A stretch of 5,370 nt of DNA from Bacteroides sp. 43_108 (GTDB lineage: Bacteria; Bacteroidota; Bacteroidia; Bacteroidales; Bacteroidaceae). The DNA is taken from NCBI GenBank assembly GCA_001915545.1, contig MNQS01000028.1, positions 1-5,370 of the forward strand, written 5' to 3'. This document shows, piece after piece, positions 1-5,370 of the stretch. A program made the translations under genes and the position numbers. The notes under the pieces are model-generated. The model was given only the letters and a program-made list of their open reading frames with translations. It was not told the DNA's origin and searched no databases. Position 1 is the stretch's first letter. Every line of letters starts with the position of its first letter.

Positions 1-858
1 GCGGAATAGGACAATCAGCCCGTCTGCTTCATCCAGCCCGTTATTGTCTACAAAGTTATAAACAAATTGGTCAATCAGAAATTCTGCAACCTTTTCATCT
101 TGTATGGTTGCATCTACGTAGTTTACACTTTGTTCTGTAGAATTGGATGCAACTGTTTTTCCTTTATTACTAAAGGCGCTGATAGCATCGGGAAGAAAAG
201 CCTTATATTCTTTTAGAGCTAATAAACCGGCATTGATCGGAGTAATAGCTTCCAGTTTTTCATAATATGCTTTGGAAGGAATATAGTTGTCATCCTTTCC
301 AAAATGAGGATGATACAAAGCGTATTTGGAGAAATAATAATACGTATAGAATTGCAAACGTATTTTTTCCTGTGCAGTGAAATCGGCTGGAAGTTTTGCG
401 GCTTCCAATACTTGGCAATTGGCTGCGTACAGGCTGTCTCCTTTGTGTATGAGGGCGGCCTCTTGCATTTTCATATCGGGCATACCGAGTGATTGGAGCT
501 CTTTGCTTCCCAGATAGGTGTTGATAGCGGCACCTGCTCCTTCAAAGGTTGTGTTTCTCCACATGTTGTCACTGTCGAATGACAAGGTAAGGTCTTGATT
601 GGGATCCAGATAAAGAGTACGGCGTCCGCGTGTGTATTGCATGGTTACATATTGCGGAGTGAATCCTGTGATTTCTATGTTGCCGTTTCCAGCGGCATCA
701 ATCGCCACTTCTTTTTGTTCGCCACTTTGGCTGAAAGTCAATCTCACTTTGACCTTCTCATTGGGATTGGTGACCTTAAAAGTGAGCTTTGCAGCTTCTG
801 TAGCGGTAAAGGTACTCAGCGCAAGGCCAAGTACCATGATGGATTTTAGAGTTCTCAT
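1..858 (-). CDS. Exported protein, N-terminal part; probable TlpA-like thiol-disulfide oxidoreductase leader region (3' end outside window)
   Basis: An open frame of 286 codons starts at the ATG at 858 and runs off the left edge with no stop. Residues 1-22 (MRTLKSIMVLGLALSTFTATEA) form a signal peptide with a probable cut after Ala22; there is no lipobox cysteine. Residues 24-95 look beta-rich, with alternating strands such as KLTFKVTN, KVKVRLTFSQ, NIEITGF and the turn RTLYLDPNQDLTLSFD. Then comes FEGAGAAINTYL (105-116) and a largely helical stretch. In Bacteroidetes TlpA/AhpC-type oxidoreductases a beta-rich N-terminal domain with a YL-P-G/N-D-L-L turn and a following F-G-GA-IN-YL stretch commonly precedes a C-terminal thioredoxin domain, so I expect one beyond position 1. 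No CxxC motif is visible here, so the redox role is an inference helped by the neighbouring thioredoxin-like gene. It could instead be an exported protein with only this N-terminal architecture. That it is a real gene is clear from the start position, signal peptide and unbroken frame. Confidence 0.85.
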   Translation of the reverse strand, partial: MRTLKSIMVLGLALSTFTATEAAKLTFKVTNPNEKVKVRLTFSQSGEQKEVAIDAAGNGNIEITGFTPQYVTMQYTRGRRTLYLDPNQDLTLSFDSDNMWRNTTFEGAGAAINTYLGSKELQSLGMPDMKMQEAALIHKGDSLYAANCQVLEAAKLPADFTAQEKIRLQFYTYYYFSKYALYHPHFGKDDNYIPSKAYYEKLEAITPINAGLLALKEYKAFLPDAISAFSNKGKTVASNSTEQSVNYVDATIQDEKVAEFLIDQFVYNFVDNNGLDEADGLIVLFR

Positions 859-862
859 CTTA
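856..862 (-). promoter_or_regulatory. Stop-start junction TAAGATG between the two redox genes
   Basis: The TAA stop of the thioredoxin-like gene and the ATG of the next gene are separated by a single G. The bases before it are A-rich (the codons of the lysine-rich tail) and may help ribosome loading. Such tight spacing suggests translational coupling, so the two exported proteins would be made together. The coupling is inferred from spacing. Confidence 0.6.
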
Positions 863-2026
863 TTTTTTTCTTTTAGGTTTCATTTTCAATGCATCGGGAC
901 GCATGTTATAGACTTTTTTTCCGTATGCGGGTTCTGTGCTGAGGCAGGCAGGGATGGGGGCTTTGCCGTTCAGTTTGCGAAGCACCATTTCCAAGGCGGC
1001 TGCATATTCCTGATGGATGAAAGCATCATCTCTGTCTGTTTGGTTATAAGCAATGTATTGCAGATAGCCTACACATTTGTTGAACCAGAATTCGGGAAGT
1101 TCCTCTGCTTTGTATCCCAAACGGGCGATAAATTTCAGTCTACTGATTAACTCTTGCTGATTGACTGTGGTGTCTGCAATCATCGCATCAATCTGGGTAG
1201 CTGCCGCTTCATACTTTTGTTCCCGGATATCATTATTGATACGGATCATTTTCAGATTGAAATCTTTTCCTTCATAGTTGCATAAGGCTTCAATTTCCGC
1301 CAATTCGCCGTATGAAGTTTCTTTTGCCAATTTAGCATCAACAGCTTTTTTGCCGAAACGCTGGCAGAAATCTGCATAATTGTCTGATACTTGCTTCAGG
1401 TACGGGTTCATGCCATTGATAGTGTTTACATATACTTCCCATACATCCGGATCAGTCAGTTTGGCACCTCCTTTTATTAATTCATCAAAAGCGGCTTGTA
1501 CGTTATTGCGTGCATAGACTGAATAGTGATAATTGATGTAATCAATCAGGAATGCACGTTCTCTGTTCCCCTTGGTATATTGCTCTTGCAGGTAAAAAGA
1601 GCGTTTGGTAGGAATGTTTGCATCTTTTCCTGTCTGAATAAACTGTTCGGGAGTCTGACGGCTGCTGCTGCGATGAACAATTTCTTCGGTAGCAGGATCG
1701 ACGAAGGCATAAGTAGGGTAGCTGCGTACACCGTATTTCTTGGCTAATGTAATTCCTTCACCTTCTTCAGCATCAATTTTGAGGTTGATGAAAGTTTGGT
1801 TATAGTAGTAACCCACTGTAGGCAATGAGAATACAGTTTGTGCCATATTCATGCAAGGTCCACACCATTGGGTATAGAAATCAATGAATATCAATTTGTT
1901 TTCTGCTTTGGCTTTAGCTACGGCTTCTGCCCAAGTAGTGCCGTGCAGGAAATTGATTCCTGCATTCTGGGCATTTAAGTGAATCGCATAGATACATGCG
2001 AAAATGAGTAAGATATATTTTTTCAT
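860..2026 (-). CDS. Exported thioredoxin-fold protein (Thioredoxin_7-like) with WCGPC site and long C-terminal extension
   Basis: A 388-residue protein that probably reduces or exchanges disulfides outside the cytoplasm. Residues 1-19 form a signal peptide with a probable cut in LNA-Q, a common Bacteroidetes pattern; there is no lipobox, so it is likely periplasmic. Residues 30-130 form a thioredoxin fold: a helix TTWAEAVAKAKAENK, the strand LIFIDFYTQ, the active site WCGPC at 54-58, the strand FINLKIDAEEG, then KKYGVRSYPTYAFVD with the expected cis-proline at Pro104. This arrangement is typical of the DsbD-gamma/Thioredoxin_7 group. Residues from about 135 to 388 are mostly helical by composition, match no domain I recognise, hold four further cysteines (221, 249, 318, 361) and end in a basic tail, KMKPKRKK. 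The ATG at 2026 is chosen because it begins the signal peptide. The gene sits 18 bases after SusD and one base before the next gene. Redox activity is well supported; the partner and the role of the extension are unknown. Confidence 0.93.
   Translation of the reverse strand: MKKYILLIFACIYAIHLNAQNAGINFLHGTTWAEAVAKAKAENKLIFIDFYTQWCGPCMNMAQTVFSLPTVGYYYNQTFINLKIDAEEGEGITLAKKYGVRSYPTYAFVDPATEEIVHRSSSRQTPEQFIQTGKDANIPTKRSFYLQEQYTKGNRERAFLIDYINYHYSVYARNNVQAAFDELIKGGAKLTDPDVWEVYVNTINGMNPYLKQVSDNYADFCQRFGKKAVDAKLAKETSYGELAEIEALCNYEGKDFNLKMIRINNDIREQKYEAAATQIDAMIADTTVNQQELISRLKFIARLGYKAEELPEFWFNKCVGYLQYIAYNQTDRDDAFIHQEYAAALEMVLRKLNGKAPIPACLSTEPAYGKKVYNMRPDALKMKPKRKK
1853..1867 (-). other. Thioredoxin active site WCGPC
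   Basis: Codons for Trp-Cys-Gly-Pro-Cys, residues 54-58 of the thioredoxin-like protein. This is the classic motif of reducing thioredoxins, with both catalytic cysteines intact. The matching cis-proline lies 46 residues after the second cysteine, in SYPTY, at the normal place for the fold. Confidence 0.95.
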
Positions 2027-2044
2027 GTCTTTGAATTTAATATG
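2027..2044 (-). promoter_or_regulatory. Short spacer between SusD-like and thioredoxin-like genes
   Basis: Eighteen bases lie between the SusD stop codon and the ATG of the thioredoxin-like gene. The strand reads AT-rich, with no strong Shine-Dalgarno match, no hairpin and no copy of the Bacteroides -7 element TAnnTTTG. The spacing fits an internal junction of one operon and not a separate promoter. Confidence 0.5.
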
Positions 2045-3535
2045 TTAATAACCAGGGTTTTGTTTACATTCCAGATTAGAACTGATTTCTGATGACGGAA
2101 TGGCATCGATACGGCGGTCTATGATGCGTTGGTAATAATTGTCTCCTTGTGCTTCCGATTTTTCATATTCTTTTTCCAAAGCTTCTCTTAACGTCTTGTT
2201 CAAAGCAAGCAGACGGGTGAAATCGGGTTTCTCTGTGTATCCTGCAAAACGGATCATGGCAAACCATTCATGCCAGTTCTCGAAAGACAATTCCAGCATC
2301 CATTCGTTGAATATGGCGGTTTCCAGTTCTTCGTTATTGGCTGGAAGAATTATTTCGGCTCCTGCTCTTTCGCGTAGTTTACGGATCGGTGCGTAGGCTT
2401 CGGATATAGAGGCTCCTGAACGATACAAGGCTTCGGCTTTAATCAGGTAGAGTTCGGAAACACGACTGAAGATGACAGGCATGTCATTGGCATCATTCAG
2501 CAGCTTCTTTACCGATTTCAGGTTGTAGGCTACCGCAGAACTGCGGCTGTCCATCAGGCTGTCTACTTTAGAGAAGATGGCATCGGCGCGAGGATCATCC
2601 CCCACCAGTTCCACATACTCATTGGTGGGCCCCCAGTAACCTTGTTTTTTCGTGGGGCTGTTACCGTAACATTGCTGACGGGTTGAAGTGTTGGTGGCAT
2701 CTTTTTGGTCGAATACACGAGCGAATAGAATCTCTTTGGTTGTTGAAAACTTATCAAAAACGTCACCATAGTTTGCTTCCGGCAATGGAGAATTTGTATC
2801 AATTGCATCATTAACTGCTGCTACCGCTTCTGTGTATTTTCCTGCATACAGCAATACTCTTGCCTTTAATGCCTTGGCTGCTTCTTTAGAAGCTTGTGAA
2901 AGCTTTTTCCAATCAGGAGCTTTTTCAATAGCTATTTCCAGTTGATCCAGAATATATTGATAAGAATCGGCTACGGAGCTACGCGCCTTTAAAGCATTGG
3001 ATACGGATGGAGCTTCATTACGCATGACAACTCCGTATTCACTATTCATATCCCAAAATTCGCAGTAACGAACCAGGATATTGAAGTAGGCCAAAGCGCG
3101 TAAATAGGCTATTTCACCTAACACTTCGGCTCTACGGTTTCCGGAGAACTCTCCGTCACTCATGCGGTTACAGGCTGTTTCCAGGAAGTTGGCGTTTTTG
3201 ATTACAGCGTAATCTGCATCCCATTCCGTTGCATCACTGAATGATAGGGTAGGCAACATTCGTTCGGAGTAGTAAACGGCATTACCGGCGCTGACAATTT
3301 CTTGACGCCACATGGTCCCGGCTTTGAAGGAACCACTTACTGTAGGAAATATGACATTGAATCCATTTCCAGGCAAGGAGTAATAGATTCCGTTTAAGGC
3401 TAACTCTACAGCAGCGGGTGTTGTGATGGCACCGTCTAAATCTGCTTCGAATTCGGGCTTTTGGTCCAAGACATCTACCAACTGGCACGAGGAAACGCCC
3501 ATTGTAAGTAAAGCTAAGAATATATATTTTTTCAT
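2045..3535 (-). CDS. SusD/RagB family outer-membrane nutrient-binding lipoprotein
   Basis: A SusD-like surface lipoprotein that should bind the ligand and cap the SusC barrel encoded just upstream. Read from the ATG at 3535 it has 496 residues, within the usual range for the family. The N-terminus MKKYIFLALLTMGVSSC is a lipoprotein signal peptide with a Val-Ser-Ser-Cys lipobox, so Cys17 would be lipidated. Family features in order: the helical TPR-like segment YLRALAYFNILVRYCEFW (about residues 144-161); the RVSELYLIKAEAL helix from residue 358, running to IRKLRERAGAE, which matches the conserved SusD C-terminal domain; the divergent block NEWMLELSFENWHEWFAMIR (about 410-429); and the near-invariant C-terminal QNPGY. 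The next gene starts 18 bases after the stop. An alternative start at 3547 adds four residues. The protein family is certain; the ligand cannot be read from the sequence, and RagB (peptides) and SusD (glycans) show that family membership does not settle it. Confidence 0.97.
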   Translation of the reverse strand: MKKYIFLALLTMGVSSCQLVDVLDQKPEFEADLDGAITTPAAVELALNGIYYSLPGNGFNVIFPTVSGSFKAGTMWRQEIVSAGNAVYYSERMLPTLSFSDATEWDADYAVIKNANFLETACNRMSDGEFSGNRRAEVLGEIAYLRALAYFNILVRYCEFWDMNSEYGVVMRNEAPSVSNALKARSSVADSYQYILDQLEIAIEKAPDWKKLSQASKEAAKALKARVLLYAGKYTEAVAAVNDAIDTNSPLPEANYGDVFDKFSTTKEILFARVFDQKDATNTSTRQQCYGNSPTKKQGYWGPTNEYVELVGDDPRADAIFSKVDSLMDSRSSAVAYNLKSVKKLLNDANDMPVIFSRVSELYLIKAEALYRSGASISEAYAPIRKLRERAGAEIILPANNEELETAIFNEWMLELSFENWHEWFAMIRFAGYTEKPDFTRLLALNKTLREALEKEYEKSEAQGDNYYQRIIDRRIDAIPSSEISSNLECKQNPGY

Positions 3536-3555
3536 TCGATTATACATTTAAATGA
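3536..3555 (-). promoter_or_regulatory. SusC-SusD intergenic spacer and SusD start region
   Basis: Twenty AT-rich bases separate the SusC stop codon from the Met codon chosen for SusD. No purine-rich Shine-Dalgarno match to GGAGG is present, as is usual in Bacteroidetes, where AT-rich leaders are common. An in-frame ATG at 3547 would add Met-Tyr-Asn-Arg before the signal peptide and leave only 8 bases after the SusC stop. I prefer the ATG at 3535 because it gives a standard lipoprotein signal peptide beginning MKKYIF and a more normal spacing. No promoter or terminator is seen here, which supports co-transcription. Confidence 0.55.
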
Positions 3556-5370
3556 TTATAAGTTAATTTTTAAACCAGCCGAGAAAGAGCGGAAACCCGG
3601 ATAAGTGGAGGTTTCATAGTTACCGCCATAGTTGCTGTTACTGTTTACGGTAGCAGGGTCTGTTCCCGGATAAGAGGTGAGCGTGAACAAATTGGTAGCC
3701 GAGACAAATAGTTGTCCTTTTATCACTTTGTTTAAAGGTAAATTATAAGTCAGACGCACTTCCTGCAAACGGAAGAAGGAGGCATTAAACAATTCATGAT
3801 CGGTTAGTCTAGGTACACCGTCACCTATATACAAGGCCGGGTATTTGGCATTTTTGTTGGTGTCAGACCATCTGTCATTCAATCCATAGTCAATCAAACC
3901 GGTTAATTGTCCGGGTAGATTCTGCAATGTTTTGTTATAAATCTTCAAACCACCGATCTGATATCCGAAGTTGGCGAACAGGCTGAATTGTTTATAAGAT
4001 AAATTGGCAGTCAGACCGCCGAACAGATCCGGATCAGGATTACCGATAATAACACGGTCATTGTAGTTGATGATTCCATCTCCATTTAAATCCTTAATTT
4101 CCAAATGTCCCGGTTTTAATGAGTTACCATCGTAATAACTTTGTCCCTTTGATTTAGCATAGGCATTCAATTCATCTATTCTGGCTTGATCTTGTATGAT
4201 CCCGGCATATTCATAACCATGGAAAGCTCCCATTGGATAGCCTACAGCCAATACTTGGTCGGCATAGCTGCCTTGAACTACTACATCCATAGCTGATTGT
4301 GCTCTACCTTCTTCAACCAGTTTGGTGACTTTATTCTTGTTATGTGACATATTCAAGGTCAGGTCCAAGTTCCAGTCTTTAGTAGATAATACACGGCCTA
4401 CCAGGTTTATTTCAATACCGCGGTTGGTCAATGCTCCGATATTACGGTTCATCTGCATAGAGCCACCGGTTGCACTGGGCGGGAAATCAAATGACCAGAT
4501 CAAGTCTTTGGTATCTTTGATATAGCCGGAGATAGAACCGGTCAGTCGGTAATCGAACAATGCGAAATCAAGACCTAAATCATATTGGGTCGATTTTTCC
4601 CAACGGATGTCGCGGTTACCCACTTGTTTATGTATAATGGCTGACAGATTATTATAACTGGTTGCTTCGTATAAATCACGATTAGAGAAGCTGGTTAAGT
4701 TTTGGGTACCGGTAGTACCTACGCTGGCACGTAATTTCAAATCATTAATGAATGTCAGGTTTTTCATGAATTTTTCCTGAGAGATACGCCATGCAATGGC
4801 TCCTGAAGGGAAGAAACCATAACGGTTGTTCGAACCAAACATGGATGAACCATCATAACGTCCTGTAAAAGTGAACAGGTAGCGCTCCATTAATTTATAA
4901 TTGATACGGGCAAATGAAGAGAACAGACCACTTGCATTATATCCGTTACTCCAAGATGAGATGCTTGCGGCACTTCCTAAATTGGTGTAAATATCATTAT
5001 CCGGATAAGTCTGGCCATTCATTCTTGTACTACGGCTTATACCACGTTCAAAGGAGATACCGGCTACGGCATCCAAAACATGATTCTTGTTGAACTCATA
5101 GTTATAATTCAATGTATTGTCGAATACGGTTTTTGAATATTTATAATGATATTCTGACCCACTGGCTTCATTTCTAGTACTTAGAAAACTTGGACTGAAT
5201 GAATTGTTTTCAGTAAATTGTAAATTACCCGATAAACTGGAACGGAACCGGAATCCTTTCCAAATATCAACTTCTCCGTATACGGTTCCCATGATGCGGT
5301 AAATATTATCATGGTTTTTCTTATAGGTGTTGGCCACCGGGTTGGCTTGACCTGTGGACATATCAAATTC
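3556..5370 (-). CDS. SusC/RagA family TonB-dependent outer-membrane transporter, C-terminal part (5' end outside window)
   Basis: This is the beta-barrel part of a SusC-like transporter, which imports large ligands through the outer membrane using TonB energy while SusD acts as a lid. The frame is open to the right edge: codons for Glu-Phe-Asp precede the first Met at 5361, so that Met is internal. 604 residues are visible before TAA. SusC family members are usually about 1000 residues, so the signal peptide, carboxypeptidase-like domain, TonB box and plug should lie beyond 5370. Family signatures seen: AWRISQEKFMKN; LKLRASVGTTG (visible residues 211-221); RWEKSTQYDLGLDF from residue 256, followed by a YIKDTKDLI segment; the acidic loop DLNGDGIINYND (residues 427-438) followed by RVIIGNPDPDLFGG; and a final strand ending SAGLKINL, typical of a barrel terminus. 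Many aromatic-rich alternating strands fit an outer-membrane barrel. The SusD-like gene follows directly. Family assignment is near certain; the substrate is unknown. Confidence 0.97.
   Translation of the reverse strand, partial: EFDMSTGQANPVANTYKKNHDNIYRIMGTVYGEVDIWKGFRFRSSLSGNLQFTENNSFSPSFLSTRNEASGSEYHYKYSKTVFDNTLNYNYEFNKNHVLDAVAGISFERGISRSTRMNGQTYPDNDIYTNLGSAASISSWSNGYNASGLFSSFARINYKLMERYLFTFTGRYDGSSMFGSNNRYGFFPSGAIAWRISQEKFMKNLTFINDLKLRASVGTTGTQNLTSFSNRDLYEATSYNNLSAIIHKQVGNRDIRWEKSTQYDLGLDFALFDYRLTGSISGYIKDTKDLIWSFDFPPSATGGSMQMNRNIGALTNRGIEINLVGRVLSTKDWNLDLTLNMSHNKNKVTKLVEEGRAQSAMDVVVQGSYADQVLAVGYPMGAFHGYEYAGIIQDQARIDELNAYAKSKGQSYYDGNSLKPGHLEIKDLNGDGIINYNDRVIIGNPDPDLFGGLTANLSYKQFSLFANFGYQIGGLKIYNKTLQNLPGQLTGLIDYGLNDRWSDTNKNAKYPALYIGDGVPRLTDHELFNASFFRLQEVRLTYNLPLNKVIKGQLFVSATNLFTLTSYPGTDPATVNSNSNYGGNYETSTYPGFRSFSAGLKINL
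4057..4092 (-). other. EF-hand-like acidic loop inside the SusC barrel
   Basis: The twelve residues DLNGDGIINYND have Asp, Asn and Asp at loop positions 1, 3 and 5, Gly at 6, Ile at 8 and Asp at 12, the pattern of a calcium-binding EF-hand loop (the last position is Asp instead of the usual Glu). The motif is widespread at this place in SusC-like proteins and is followed by the equally common IGNPDPD stretch. Calcium binding is inferred from the pattern only. Confidence 0.7.

Larger units (their letters stand above)
1..5370 (-). other. Single SusC-SusD-thioredoxin-like-TlpA-like operon (both ends outside window)
   Basis: Four same-strand genes separated by 20, 18 and 1 bases, with no terminator-like hairpin or promoter between them, indicate one transcript entering from beyond 5370 and leaving beyond position 1. 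The order is outer-membrane transporter, surface lipoprotein, exported thioredoxin-fold protein, exported probable oxidoreductase. No sigma/anti-sigma pair, hybrid two-component sensor or degradative enzyme is visible, so neither regulator nor substrate class can be assigned. Confidence 0.85.

Noticed and set aside
304..849. Plus-strand open frames at 304-492 and 595-849
   Set aside because: Both are antisense to the left-edge exported protein gene, whose frame is unbroken from 858 to 1. They look like chance frames.
632..1150. Plus-strand open frame of 172 codons
   Set aside because: It lies antisense across the end of the thioredoxin-like gene and the start of the next gene, both of which are strongly supported, and its translation shows no recognisable domain.
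2139..2396. Plus-strand open frame opposite the SusD-like gene
   Set aside because: It is antisense to the conserved C-terminal region of the SusD-like protein, with no recognisable features of its own.
2007..3535. SusD-like and thioredoxin-like proteins both begin MKKYI, with nearly identical first codons
   Set aside because: Short Met-Lys-Lys starts are very common in Bacteroidetes signal peptides and the similarity ends after a few residues, so this is not evidence of duplication.
3538..3560. Direct repeat GATTATA (3538-3544 and 3554-3560) flanking the palindrome ATTTAAAT (3546-3553) at the SusC-SusD junction
   Set aside because: The repeats are only seven bases long in AT-rich DNA and one copy lies partly in coding sequence. 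It could be chance, and nothing resembling a known Bacteroides promoter or operator is present. The TATAAT-like look is not meaningful for Bacteroidetes sigma factors.
5359..5361. ATG in the SusC-like frame that could be read as the start of a 601-residue protein
   Set aside because: The frame continues upstream to the window edge with Glu-Phe-Asp codons, and the protein would begin inside the transporter without signal peptide or plug. It is an internal methionine.
1..5370. Calling the locus a polysaccharide utilization locus
   Set aside because: A SusCD pair alone does not show glycan use. No carbohydrate-active enzyme, sulfatase or sensor is visible, and related SusCD-type systems import peptides.

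Overview
The window looks like chromosomal DNA from a Bacteroidales bacterium (Bacteroides, Phocaeicola, Parabacteroides or a close relative). The evidence is a SusC/SusD gene pair, moderately AT-rich DNA, start regions without clear Shine-Dalgarno sites, and an exported protein whose signal peptide ends in Asn-Ala-Gln. The genus is inferred from gene content; no marker gene is present.

All genes lie on the minus strand and are read from high to low coordinates. In order of transcription they are: (1) 5370-3556, the C-terminal 604 residues of a SusC/RagA-type TonB-dependent outer-membrane transporter, with its start outside the window; (2) 3535-2045, a complete SusD/RagB-type surface lipoprotein; (3) 2026-860, a complete exported thioredoxin-fold protein with a WCGPC active site and a long C-terminal extension; (4) 858-1, the N-terminal 286 residues of an exported protein that resembles the leader part of Bacteroidetes TlpA-like thiol-disulfide oxidoreductases and runs off the left edge. 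The gaps are 20, 18 and 1 bases, so the four genes almost certainly form one operon. Its promoter lies beyond position 5370 and its end beyond position 1. No stretch over 300 bases lacks a gene. I see no tRNA, rRNA, CRISPR array, insertion sequence or terminator.

The likely working model is that SusD captures a ligand at the cell surface, SusC carries it through the outer membrane using TonB energy, and the two downstream exported proteins do redox work on cysteines in the periplasm. No glycoside hydrolase, lyase, sulfatase, peptidase or regulator is visible, so the substrate cannot be named. The best candidate for something unusual is this coupling of a SusCD importer to one clear and one probable thioredoxin-type protein. 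Similar arrangements are common in Bacteroidetes genomes, to my knowledge, but poorly explained, so I rate it as interesting rather than as a demonstrated new system.
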